A DNA stretch of 64,000 nt from Chondrus crispus (lineage: Eukaryota > Rhodophyta > Florideophyceae > Gigartinales > Gigartinaceae). The notes beneath the pieces are model-generated. The model did no database searches and was not told the origin of the DNA. It saw only the letters and a program-made list of their open reading frames with translations. A program made the position numbers and the translations under genes. The stretch covers positions 1 through 64,000 of the forward strand of contig NW_005179171.1 in assembly GCF_000350225.1 (NCBI RefSeq), given 5' to 3'. Positions 1-8,330 of the stretch are shown piece by piece; the stretch's first letter is position 1, and every line of letters starts with the position of its first letter.

Positions 1-1111
1 AAGACACCGCCGCCACCAACGGTGTTGAAAAGCTCGTCCCTGTTTCTTTCCGATACCCTCCGTCCCCCTTCCCACTCGCCACAAGCACCTTCCTTCCCGG
101 TCCCACCGCGTCCACACACCGCCCCCGGTTGCTAAACCGAGCCAGCCGGTCCTTCTCATCCACCGCCGCCACTGCCACGGCATCCCCGTTCCTCCCAGGC
201 GTGTACCGGCACGCGTCCCGCCCCTCATTCCCAGCCGCTGCAAACGTCACAACCCCCGCCTTGGCCGCCCTGCTCACTGCATCGTCCATCCCCACATACC
301 CCTCCTTGGCCTCGGCCGCCAGCGATAGCACCGCAAACGTCCCTCTTCCCGCTCCCCCGCTTTTTCGTCGCTCCACCGCCACGTTCAGCGCTGAAATCAC
401 ATCAGAGAAACGCCCCTTCCCTCGCCCATTCAATGCCTTGATGCACGTCACGTTTGCCCCCGCTGCCGCTCCAGTGTCGCGCCCTACCACCAACGAAGCA
501 ACCGCTGTCCCATGCCCGTTGTTGTCCGACCCGTCGCCCGCATACCCGGATCCCGGCGCAGCTTCACTGCGCACGCTCCGCCCTTGGAACGCCTTGTGCT
601 CAGTCTCACAACCAGTGTCAATGATGTACACGTCCACCCCTGCCCCGAGGCTTGACGAGCAATTGCGAGGGTCATAGTGGTAACGGTCCAGAGGGAGGCG
701 GGGCTGGTCCATCCTGTCCAGGGCCCAACTTTCTTTTTCTCCTGCCGTAAATATTATTCCATCTTCCTCCACGTGTACTATTGTCTTGCTCCCTATGTCC
801 GTTGCTGCAACAGCGGTGGAACTGTTGGACGCGGCTTTCATATAGTTTGGGCCGCAGCCCACGATCATCTTCAACCCTGCCATTGCTACCACAATCGTGT
901 ATCCTTTGCGACGAAGCGTTTCAACTTCTGCCTTGAAGACATCCGCCGTTATGTTCGCGCGCAATGTAAACAAGCTTCTTGGCGCCTCTCCACAGATGTC
1001 TGCCGCAACGCAACAGCGACTGCAAATCACGAGCACAACCAGGATGAGCTGTAAAGAGAAAATGTGCTTATCAACACCTCTCAATGATTTAACTGAAATT
1101 TTCCATTGCAT
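1..1111 (-). CDS. Secreted subtilisin-like (proteinase K-type, S8) protease, C-terminus beyond window
   Basis: A serine endopeptidase likely made as a preproenzyme. The frame is open for 370 codons from the ATG at 1111 to the left edge, with no intron. A hydrophobic segment (LILVVLVICS, about residues 24-33) fits a signal peptide. Residues ~45-130 (starting SLFTLRANITADVFKAEV) resemble an inhibitor I9 propeptide. WALDRMDQPRLPLD marks the start of the mature enzyme, as in proteinase K. The triad is visible: Asp165 in YIIDTG, His200 in NGHGT, Ser360 in GTSFSTP; AAGNEG holds the oxyanion Asn. Spacing of 35 and 160 residues is close to proteinase K. This start was chosen because the signal peptide lies in frame just after it. 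Expected to act outside the cell or in the secretory pathway; the substrate is unknown. It is the only convincing intact host gene here. Confidence 0.93.
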   Translation of the reverse strand, partial: MQWKISVKSLRGVDKHIFSLQLILVVLVICSRCCVAADICGEAPRSLFTLRANITADVFKAEVETLRRKGYTIVVAMAGLKMIVGCGPNYMKAASNSSTAVAATDIGSKTIVHVEEDGIIFTAGEKESWALDRMDQPRLPLDRYHYDPRNCSSSLGAGVDVYIIDTGCETEHKAFQGRSVRSEAAPGSGYAGDGSDNNGHGTAVASLVVGRDTGAAAGANVTCIKALNGRGKGRFSDVISALNVAVERRKSGGAGRGTFAVLSLAAEAKEGYVGMDDAVSRAAKAGVVTFAAAGNEGRDACRYTPGRNGDAVAVAAVDEKDRLARFSNRGRCVDAVGPGRKVLVASGKGDGGYRKETGTSFSTPLVAAVS

Positions 1112-2115
1112 CCTTAAGAACTAGTCTTTTCGCTGTGTTTATTGAAGCCTTTCGGGCAGAGCATGCGTGTACACTCGTTAAAGATAGAAACGCAACACTC
1201 AACAAAACCAAAAGCAGAAAGTCTGCAGCACAGCAGTCATGAGAGACGCCGTAATCGCGCAGTATTAGACATCAACGAAACTTGTTGATACTGTACACAA
1301 GCTTGGACAGCATACAGTATTGCTTTCCTAGATCTCGCGAGAGGAGTCAGTGTCATGAAATTGATTCCGTCCCCGTCTAAAAAACGCATAAACGGTACAG
1401 TTTTGTCGAGAAACCCTGTATCCGAGAGACAAATGTTACAGTACTGTATCACGTTGTAGACACGCGGCGCGCAATGAAGGCGGTTTCACCAACGGGAGTT
1501 AAATTGCTTGATAAATTCCAAAAGCTGAAGAACAAACGCAGATGTTTGACGACCCTCCACAGCCCAACTTACGAACAATTTTTCAAATCTCATTTACAAA
1601 CAGCATGAAAGCTTTTCATGCCAGGGGTGAAAGCAAAGACATGACTGACAATGCCTGAAAGTAAAGATGACCGGCTCAGACCCCGCACCAGGCGTGTGCG
1701 AGATTGTACGAGTTGGAAATCAGTGGTGGCTTTCTAATTTCTTACGCTAGTTTGATAGAACAAATCTGCGCTCTGCCGTACTTCGATTGGTGCTCTATCG
1801 CAAGATTTGGGCACATTCTCCTGCGCAATTCGTGATATGGGGTGGACGAAGGCCATCATGATGCGCGCAGTACACATTCTTGATGCGTGGTCAGGGCCTG
1901 GCCAGTGAGGCAGACAAGGAAGTCATGTACTGTACCTCGAGAGGAAAAGCGCTTGATAAGCTGCACCGTGTGTTGTCTACATTGTCGAGGTTTTCTCAGC
2001 GTTGTTTGGCTAAATGCGTTTCAAGAGTTGAGAAAAAAATCCTCATTAATTAATGCCCAAAAAAGCAATGGATGACCGCCTGATGTTTCCCTGCTCTTAC
2101 ATGTGTGCGGACGTA

Positions 2116-2590
2116 AAGGGGGGTTGCTGGTGTTGTCGGACAGTGACAAAAAAATCGGACATGCAAAATATTTTGAAAAATATCTCCGACACGGGCCAAG
2201 GAGCACCGCCGCGCGTAACGGCGCCAGATAGTGCGCCGTATATCAGAACGACGTGGTTGAAATTAAAGAAAAAATATCTCAATCGATTGCTTACGGCTTT
2301 CTACGGAGAAGTGTGCAACAACCCAAAAATACAAAATAGGCGGACTTTTCTATTTTTTATTTATTTGCTTGGATGTCCGATCTTAGTGCTCGGTTGAGGT
2401 GCAAAAGTGTCCGCGCGCTTCAATCTCACTCCTCTTCTGTGTCCGTGGTTGTTTTCGCCAAGTCCCAGTGGACGACAGGCTGAGAGTGTCCCCGTCGCAA
2501 AACATAAAAAATGGTGATTGCTTGACAATTACAAGTACTTTTTCCTTTTAATATTGAGGTTTTTGTCCGACGTCTCCAGCACCCCCCCTT
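2116..2590. mobile_element. Non-autonomous MITE with TA flanks
   Basis: A 475-bp AT-rich segment bounded by inverted repeats of roughly 27 bp. The left arm starts AAGGGGGGTTGCTGG at 2116; the right arm, read from the other strand, starts AAGGGGGGGTGCTGG at 2590. Both outer ends are flanked by TA (2114-2115 and 2591-2592), the target duplication of Tc1/mariner-type transposons. There is no transposase inside. The arms are not those of the Tc1 element at 3912-6211, so that element is not its obvious parent. Confidence 0.6.
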
Positions 2591-2653
2591 TACAGACTTT
2601 AGCGTTTTCTAGTGTCTATCCGACCGAGGCTTGTCCTCATATGGGGACGGCGA

Positions 2654-2671
2654 TGTCCTCATATGAGGACA
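2654..2671. repeat. 18-bp perfect palindrome, copy 1
   Basis: TGTCCTCATATGAGGACA is a perfect 18-bp palindrome. An imperfect copy lies just upstream at 2632-2649 and an exact second copy at 3062-3079. The role is unknown: possibly a binding site for a dimeric protein, or a transposon end. Confidence 0.6.
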
Positions 2672-3061
2672 GCTCTTTTTTTTACAAAAATATATAAATT
2701 CAATTGAAATTCAAAAAGCTACCTCGAGCACTATTTCCTTAACGTGCTTGATTTCGGCAATATCATGTTGCAGAACACCGAGATAGCAGCTTTGAATAGG
2801 CATAAAGCTTAAGAATGTAATGCAGAATGAGTACCAAGTGGCCTTTTTAAACTGGCCTTTTTGGTTTCGAAGTAATTTTACATGCGGTTTTAAGTGGTTT
2901 AAAGAAGGTTCTTTTCCAGACATGTCTAAAAGCAACCAGGAAGAACAAGCAATTCTCACCAAGTTCTTTCTGGGCCCAAGTCGGAAGTCAAGTACGGTGG
3001 CACGGGTATGTTTTTCATTCTTGCCGAGGAAGCGAAAGTCAAGAATACATAGGTCGAATAA

Positions 3062-3079
3062 TGTCCTCATATGAGGACA
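3062..3079. repeat. 18-bp perfect palindrome, copy 2
   Basis: Exact second copy of the palindrome at 2654-2671. The two copies bracket about 390 bp of AT-rich DNA without a gene. Confidence 0.6.
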
Positions 3080-3610
3080 ATGGTCCGATTGACACTAGTC
3101 TTCCTAACCAAATTAAAAATATAAAGGGGGGGAGGGGGGCACGGATATGTTTCACGCGGCGCCATTTAAAGCATTTTGGCGCACGGGCGTACTGGGCGGT
3201 TATATCCGTACTCCAACGATTGTTGTCCGCACGTGGGCATACAATCGAAGGGGGAATACTTCGACGGGTAGCGATGGTGTGCGCATGATGTGGTTTAGTG
3301 AACACTCGTGAAAGCATAGTTGGAAGTTGAGGGTTTACGCAACCAGCTTTTCAGAAAAGGAATTTACGATTTTCTGGATTTCCACACAAAGTCCATGGTT
3401 GACAGTCCCCGTCTCGAGGCCGGTTAAATATATGAGAAAATATGCGCAGAGGTGCTTCATCAGGCAAATTGGTATCTCTGAAAAGCATTTTGGTCCCAGA
3501 TTACAATGCCGTCGCGCAGAACCCAAAAGCGCCAACACATGGACCGAAATCGATGGTAAATGATTGGCCGAAGAGCAGTTGCAAGTCAAAAAAAGGATAG
3601 ATAATTTTAT

Positions 3611-3911
3611 TCAAAAATCTGTGATAAAAAACACAGCAATGACAACTGAAGTAGAGTTATTCATGTTTTCGACAGGGCGTATCTCTTTCCGCACGGCTCC
3701 AGCCTTCCTTTTAATCTGATCATCCGATGGGAAGTCAGTTGGCCGCTGTCCTGATTCCTGTTCAAACTCTAACTTCAATGCGACGACAACAAACCTTGGC
3801 ATCATTTGAACATTTGAACATAAAATCTTTTCACTGGTATCCGAAAACTGCGGCTCCATGTCTCTCCTTGACGAACCTCCGTCCGCATCATTGAGTCCTG
3901 ATGTGCTTGTG
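3611..3911 (-). pseudogene. Unrecognised ORF fragment adjoining the Tc1 insertion
   Basis: A minus-strand frame of about 100 codons ends at 3611 and runs into the left end of the Tc1 element at 3912. Composition looks protein-like (MPRFVVVALKLEFEQESG, then a Lys/Arg-rich stretch), unlike most short frames nearby. The matching flank beyond 6213 has minus-strand frames that could be its upstream part, but frames are broken and I cannot join them with confidence. No family recognised. Confidence 0.25.
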
Positions 3912-4130
3912 CAGTGCGCGAAACGCAAATAAATACACCCGTCGTCGAGTGGAGTTTTGAGTTATACAGGTTGAGAACATAAAAGTGCCTACTCTCTGAC
4001 ACTTTAAAAGACACGAAACGACCGAGTCCGGACTCAGACTGGTTCAGTAAGAAACGCGGCGACCAGCTTCTTTGAAAACGTTTACGAAACGCAAATAAAT
4101 GCGTGAAACGCTATAGAGTACAGTAGAAAA
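3912..4130 (+). repeat. Left terminal inverted repeat of the Tc1-like element
   Basis: About 219 bp matching the reverse complement of 5992-6211 with scattered mismatches. The tip CAGTGCGCGAAACGC and the inner end CTATAGAGTACAGTAG are recognisable in both arms. Repeats this long are unusual against the short TIRs of many mariners, although some Tc1 groups have 200-bp arms. Confidence 0.85.
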
Positions 4131-4967
4131 AAGGTGTTTATTGTAGTACTTTGTCGCCCGCCCGTGCCCATCCAACACTGCAAGCATACGCCGTCGTATG
4201 CTCCGATAGAGCTTCTGTAGTAATTCGCCATTGATTGTCGCCCAAACTTCCTCAATTGCAACCTTAAGCTGCTTTACAGTATCAGACTGTCGCTGACGAA
4301 GATATACCCGGCGAGCCATGATGCCCCATATGTTCTCAATAATGTTGAGATCAGGGTAATTCGCGGGCCAGTCGATAGTCCTACCACCTTTCTGAGTGAG
4401 CCATAAACGAGTAAATCCGGACCTATGAATAGATGCACCATCCTGCTGGTATACCCAGCTCTGCACTTCCCCGTACATCTCTGCAGCATATGCAAGTAGA
4501 GCCATATCCAAGGTTTCACAGTACTTGCGAGAGTCTTCATTGCCATTTAGAAAGATGAGAGGAGACACCGTACCGAGAGATAGCTCCCCAAACTATGACA
4601 GAAGCTCCTCCATTCTGTCTTTTCGAAAAAAGCGTTCGTCCTTGCGCAAATCATGCCAATAGCTGGCATTGCCGTCTGGGCCTTCAAAGTTAAACTTTTT
4701 CGTCGCAAAAAATTGCCTTGTTCCAGAAATACTCTCCCTTGCCTATGAAATGACGCACCCAATTGACTCTCTTTTCACGGTGTAAAGAAGTCATCAGGGG
4801 TGCAGTCTTCATCTTTTTATACTTCAGATGAGGCGTTCCGCTCAAAATCTGCTGGATTCGTCAGATTCCAACCGGCAAATTGAGGTCCTTCTTGAGGTCT
4901 CGAGCTGAATAATCTCCGGCAGAGGCCTTACGGATCATAGCCTTCTTGTAGTGCAGTGAACCTGCAC

Positions 4968-5668
4968 TGTACGCCAGGTCACCGCCGTCGTGGGGCCCCG
5001 CTCCCCGCCTTTGACACGTGTACTGTGCGCGCACACTTGGGAAAGTACCTAACGTGTACCAAACGTGTACCACACGTGGACACACGTGTATAACAGTCGT
5101 ATGACACGTATATGATACGTGTACGACACGTGTACGACACGTATACATACGTGGTGCCCACAAGTTTCTACGCTAATTAGCGTGTAATGCCAAGTGGCAA
5201 TTCTAATGACGACAATTAATTACTAACTACCCATTTAGTAAGAGACGCCGACGACGGCGCTCGGCCTATATAGGTCGGGTATCGGAAGGCGCTACAGTAA
5301 AAAGGCATCAGGTGATCGGACCCCATCTCTGGTAGGATCCTCTACGGTTCCTATCTCGTTGGCTAAGTCTGGTACCTGCACCTTTCGTCGTCATCCTTTT
5401 CTTGTCTTTCCTTTACTTTCTGCCTATTTTCTACATTTCTACACTATCTTTCTTCTTCGATCTTCTTTCTTCTTCCTGTTGTTTACTCCTTGTAGCACAC
5501 TCCCGCTGGAGTGCACCCCTACGCGCACACCGCGATCTACCCGCGGTACCGCGTCGACTCCCCTGGGTTACCCGGACAGAGGGACTTGAACACCTTAGTG
5601 GTGCCTGTGCCTTGCGTCGCGCTTTCTACAGCGAGATTTACGCCCTCGTTGGCGGTGTGGAGGTGGAC
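4968..5668 (+). mobile_element. 0.7-kb LTR-like insertion inside the Tc1 transposase
   Basis: Flanked by a direct repeat TGCAC(T) (4963-4968 and 5669-5674), a 5-6 bp target duplication. It begins TGTACGCC, has a block of ACACGTGT-type repeats (4995-5155), a TATA box at 5266, then pyrimidine-rich DNA. This is the U3-R-U5 order of a plus-oriented LTR. The CACGTG block resembles the U3 of the D and E LTRs, so a solo LTR of a related gypsy family is the best reading. The right end (GGTGGAC) is not a canonical CA, which leaves some doubt. It has no coding capacity. Confidence 0.55.
5266..5274 (+). promoter_or_regulatory. TATA box of the LTR-like insertion
   Basis: CTATATAGG sits ~300 bp into the insertion, downstream of the CACGTG-rich block and upstream of a pyrimidine-rich tract. 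This is the position expected for an LTR promoter. Confidence 0.5.
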
Positions 5669-5991
5669 TGCACTACACTTCTCTTGACGGACCGAAAGTT
5701 TTTGACCGGTTACATGAGCTTGGGCACGTGAGACGCGACCTGGGTTCTTTAAAACCCGTTGTATAGCGCCTACGGATCTTCCCAGTTCTTTATGTATGTC
5801 CCGTTGTGACATGAGTTGATGGTGCAAGGCAAGGATTTGTCCTTTTTCCATTTCGGTGAGTGGGGGGCCCCTCGGCATATTGAATGCTGCCTTTTGCTCG
5901 ATGATGATGTCTAAAGATTGTATCGGATCAGCGCTACAGGACCGTGCCTCTTACTGGTTTGAAATCAAGACTACATGCCAGTTGCCCGCGC

Positions 5992-6211
5992 TTTTTGCTA
6001 CTGTACTCTATAGCGTTTCGCGTATTTATTTGCGTGTCGCAAACGTTTTTAAAGATGCTTGTCGCCGCGTTTATTACTGAACTAATTTGAGTCCGGAATC
6101 GGTCGTTTCATGTCTTTTACAGTGTCAGAGAGTAGGCGCTTTTATGTTCTCGACCTGTATAACTCAAAACTCCACTCGACTATGGGTGTATTATTTGCGT
6201 TTCGCGCACTG
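5992..6211 (-). repeat. Right terminal inverted repeat of the Tc1-like element
   Basis: Partner of 3912-4130. It ends CGCGCACTG at 6211, followed by the TA target dinucleotide. The transposase start codon at 5878 lies about 115 bp inside this arm, so the arm probably held its promoter. Confidence 0.85.
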
Positions 6212-6648
6212 TACGAGCTGCCTTCACCAGCTTCTGAATAAATGCCTTGATTTACGACGTTGAGAGAACATCGAGGCGTCCTGGTATAGTTGCACAAGCC
6301 ATGCACGGGAGCTGCGTGGCCCTTCTTGCTGCCTGAATCTTCATTATTTTTTTCAGTGGATGGCCGCTCTTGCGTTTTTACTTGGGTCATGGGCAGTGAC
6401 CAGGATAGCCTGCACACGAATGGAATTCGGCTTGTCCGAAGCCACATGATGTCATTGTGGCGATCAGAAGGCGCAACACTCCTTGCAAAGCGTATCTGAG
6501 GTGACAAGGTGGAACAGCTGGGTCGAAAGGCATTGAAATTATTGAGTATTGCAGTGAACGGAAAAGGACAAACTCTAAGTACCAAAGGTTTGTTAGGGAT
6601 GACACTCTTGTTCTATACTGGATGCTAGCATCGACGTACTTATGATTG
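6212..6648. other. Spacer between Tc1 element and LTR of element A
   Basis: 437 bp of pre-insertion DNA. Short minus-strand frames could be the upstream part of the fragment at 3611-3911, but nothing is recognisable. It does not resemble the 5' half of the element C antisense gene, which would be expected here if element A were a simple insertion. Confidence 0.4.
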
Positions 6649-7614
6649 TGTAGTGCAATGCGCCTGTCAGGCAGAGACCAAGGTCCGACGGTCCATCACA
6701 AACAACAACAACAAAAACAACAACTGCCATCGGCACAGCGCTACGGAGTGTTCGAAGCTCCCTGTCCTCTTTAAGCGGGTTTGCGGCCCGCAGTAGCTCG
6801 GATCCCTGATAGGGGGGGGCAAAGAGAAGGGCCCAGCCCGGGATCGGTAAATGGTGGTAGAGACTTGTAAAGGCAACTGCTCGACGAGTTCGGAGGGGTG
6901 TCTAGGTAAACTTGGTCCGATGGGTCGTAAATCCAATGCTCGAAGAGCGCCTTGTACACCTTATACCCTTGATAAGGTCTTCGACGGGGACGTCGCAACG
7001 TAGCCCGTCGGGAAAGAATAAAACGTAGCAGCGCTACACCGTCGTACTGCCCGATGGCAAAGTACCAACACCGGATCGGTCGCAACCAGATTCCGATGGA
7101 ACCAACGTTGAGAAAAGCACCACTGGTGCACCAACACAGAAGCCCGATGGCTAATGACGTCACGTTGCGGATCGCAATCCTACAAGGTGGGACCAACTCA
7201 AGAATAAGGGAAATTAGGATAGGGAAGTAAAGGAAAATTGATAAGGAAAAAGGGGACCCCCGAGCGCAAAGGATACCGTAGGCTAGAGTAGAAGGGAATG
7301 TCTTGTAAAAGACGGACTTCGACCAAGGCGATATCAAACTCTGGCAACTCGGGTTACCTTTACTGACTTGGTGGTCAGAGGGCTAAGGTATATATCGCCC
7401 CGCCGGAGCCACTACAGTAGCTCGCGGCGCTAGATCCTAGATCTAATCTAGTGTCAGCAAAATTAATGCCAACTAATTAACTAAATAAAATTAAATAATT
7501 AAAAATTAAAACTGTGCAATTATTCACACGTGTGTCCCCCAACCCGGACTACTTTTCATATCCAAATATTTTCCTTTCTTTTCACCCCCCTTTTCAAGTG
7601 CGTATTGCACTACA
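6649..7614 (-). repeat. 3' LTR of element A
   Basis: 966 bp, ending in inverted TGTAGTGCAAT...ATTGCACTACA. It shares long blocks with 17846-18887, including the TATA region and the segment from CACACGTGTGTCCCCC to the right end. A polypurine tract adjoins it at 7615. Confidence 0.85.
7387..7396 (-). promoter_or_regulatory. TATA box in the 3' LTR of A
   Basis: GATATATACC on the minus strand, 219 bp from the upstream LTR end. The other LTR has the same box at the same distance. Confidence 0.55.
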
Positions 7615-7629
7615 TATCCCCCTTCCGAG
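7615..7629 (-). other. Polypurine tract of element A
   Basis: CTCGGAAGGGGGATA on the minus strand directly precedes the TGTAG end of the 3' LTR. This is the plus-strand primer site expected for an LTR retrotransposon. Confidence 0.65.
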
Positions 7630-7737
7630 CGCTCTTGTACGCCGCTCCGCCATCGTATAATCTCCTCGCCGTTTCTCTCATAACCCTACACCACCGTATC
7701 CAGCAATCGGTGAAAGTGCAAGATCAAGACGGGCCTC

Positions 7738-8330
7738 ATGTTTCCTTCATCCCCGAGCCATTCGAGTGGTGGTACCAAACGCAAGCGCTACGGGGTGGGC
7801 TTTTCTTCCACTTCCCACGACCCTCTAAGTCTTCCTTCCATCCCTCGATTACCCCCTGATCCCCAACATGCCGGCCCTGTTGGCCACATCAATTCCGATC
7901 CTAACGCTCCGTCCTCGCGTCGATACCCTGCTGCGTCGGAGCTCCACGATAAGGCCATGCGCCTTAATCCTGAGCTTTTTGCTTCCGCTAAATGGTTCTC
8001 AGTGATCGGTGTACGCGCCTTCGATGACATTGCTTACTCGTTCGCCGATGGCGCCGGTATGCTTCCAGGACAAATCCCCCTTCAAGCTATTCGGTCTTAC
8101 GATTGGTTGGCTCGCATCACCATTCCTCCCTCCATCCTGTGTCACACTCCGCCTCGTGGTCGTGCGGTGTTATCGACCCGCTTCATGACCGCTGTGTGTG
8201 ACATGAGCTGCCATTGACGCAGGATCTCATCCCTGAGGAATTCGGTTGTGACACGTGGCTGTCCGTACGGCGGTCTCTCCTTTCCCGCAGTCCTTCCTTC
8301 AGCCGTCTCTCTCAGTCTCTCCTCTTCTCT
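7738..8330 (+). pseudogene. Antisense ORF remnant of element A
   Basis: Lies opposite to gag-pol, between integrase and the 3' LTR. The ATG at 7738 opens a 159-codon frame with a basic patch near residue 12 (GGTKRKRYG), then a protein-like stretch (RAFDDIAYSFADGAGML). After the stop at 8217 another frame gives a plausible continuation (QDLIPEEFGCDTWLSVRRSL), suggesting a frameshift near 8200. It occupies the same slot as the antisense genes of C, D, F and G, but I see no clear sequence similarity to either type. Function unknown. Confidence 0.4.

Larger units (their letters stand above)
1112..3610. other. AT-rich spacer upstream of the subtilase
   Basis: About 2.5 kb with only short overlapping frames on both strands and no recognisable protein. 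It should hold the subtilase promoter next to position 1111, but no clear TATA or initiator is visible. It contains the MITE at 2116-2590 and three related palindromes, listed separately. Confidence 0.6.
4044..5878 (-). pseudogene. Tc1-family DD34E transposase, interrupted
   Basis: Cut-and-paste transposase in pieces. The ATG at 5878 opens an N-terminal helix-turn-helix (EMEKGQILALHHQLM, then DIHKELGRSVGAIQRVL). The frame is split by the insertion; the second helix-turn-helix resumes at 4962 (KKAMIRKASAGDYSARDLKK). The first catalytic Asp is in CDEK near 4693, just before a 1-2 nt deletion. The second Asp is in YQQDGAS and the Glu in LNIIENIW; 34 residues separate these two, giving DD34E. WPANYPDLN is typical of the family. 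Removing the insertion and one target copy restores an in-frame junction (CSA then GSLHY). The last ~29 codons run into the left TIR. Confidence 0.85.
3912..6211 (-). mobile_element. Tc1/mariner-like DNA transposon (decayed, carries an insertion)
   Basis: A 2.3-kb element with ~220-bp terminal inverted repeats starting CAGTGCGCGAAACGCAAAT at both ends. The right flank is TA (6212-6213); the left is TG, so the duplicated TA has mutated on one side. It encodes a minus-strand DD34E transposase broken by a 0.7-kb insertion at 4968-5668 and by small indels. Without the insertion it would be ~1.6 kb. It cannot encode a working transposase as it stands. Confidence 0.85.

Noticed and set aside
129..677. 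182-codon plus-strand ORF
   Set aside because: Antisense shadow of the subtilase; the minus-strand frame carries the full catalytic triad and propeptide.
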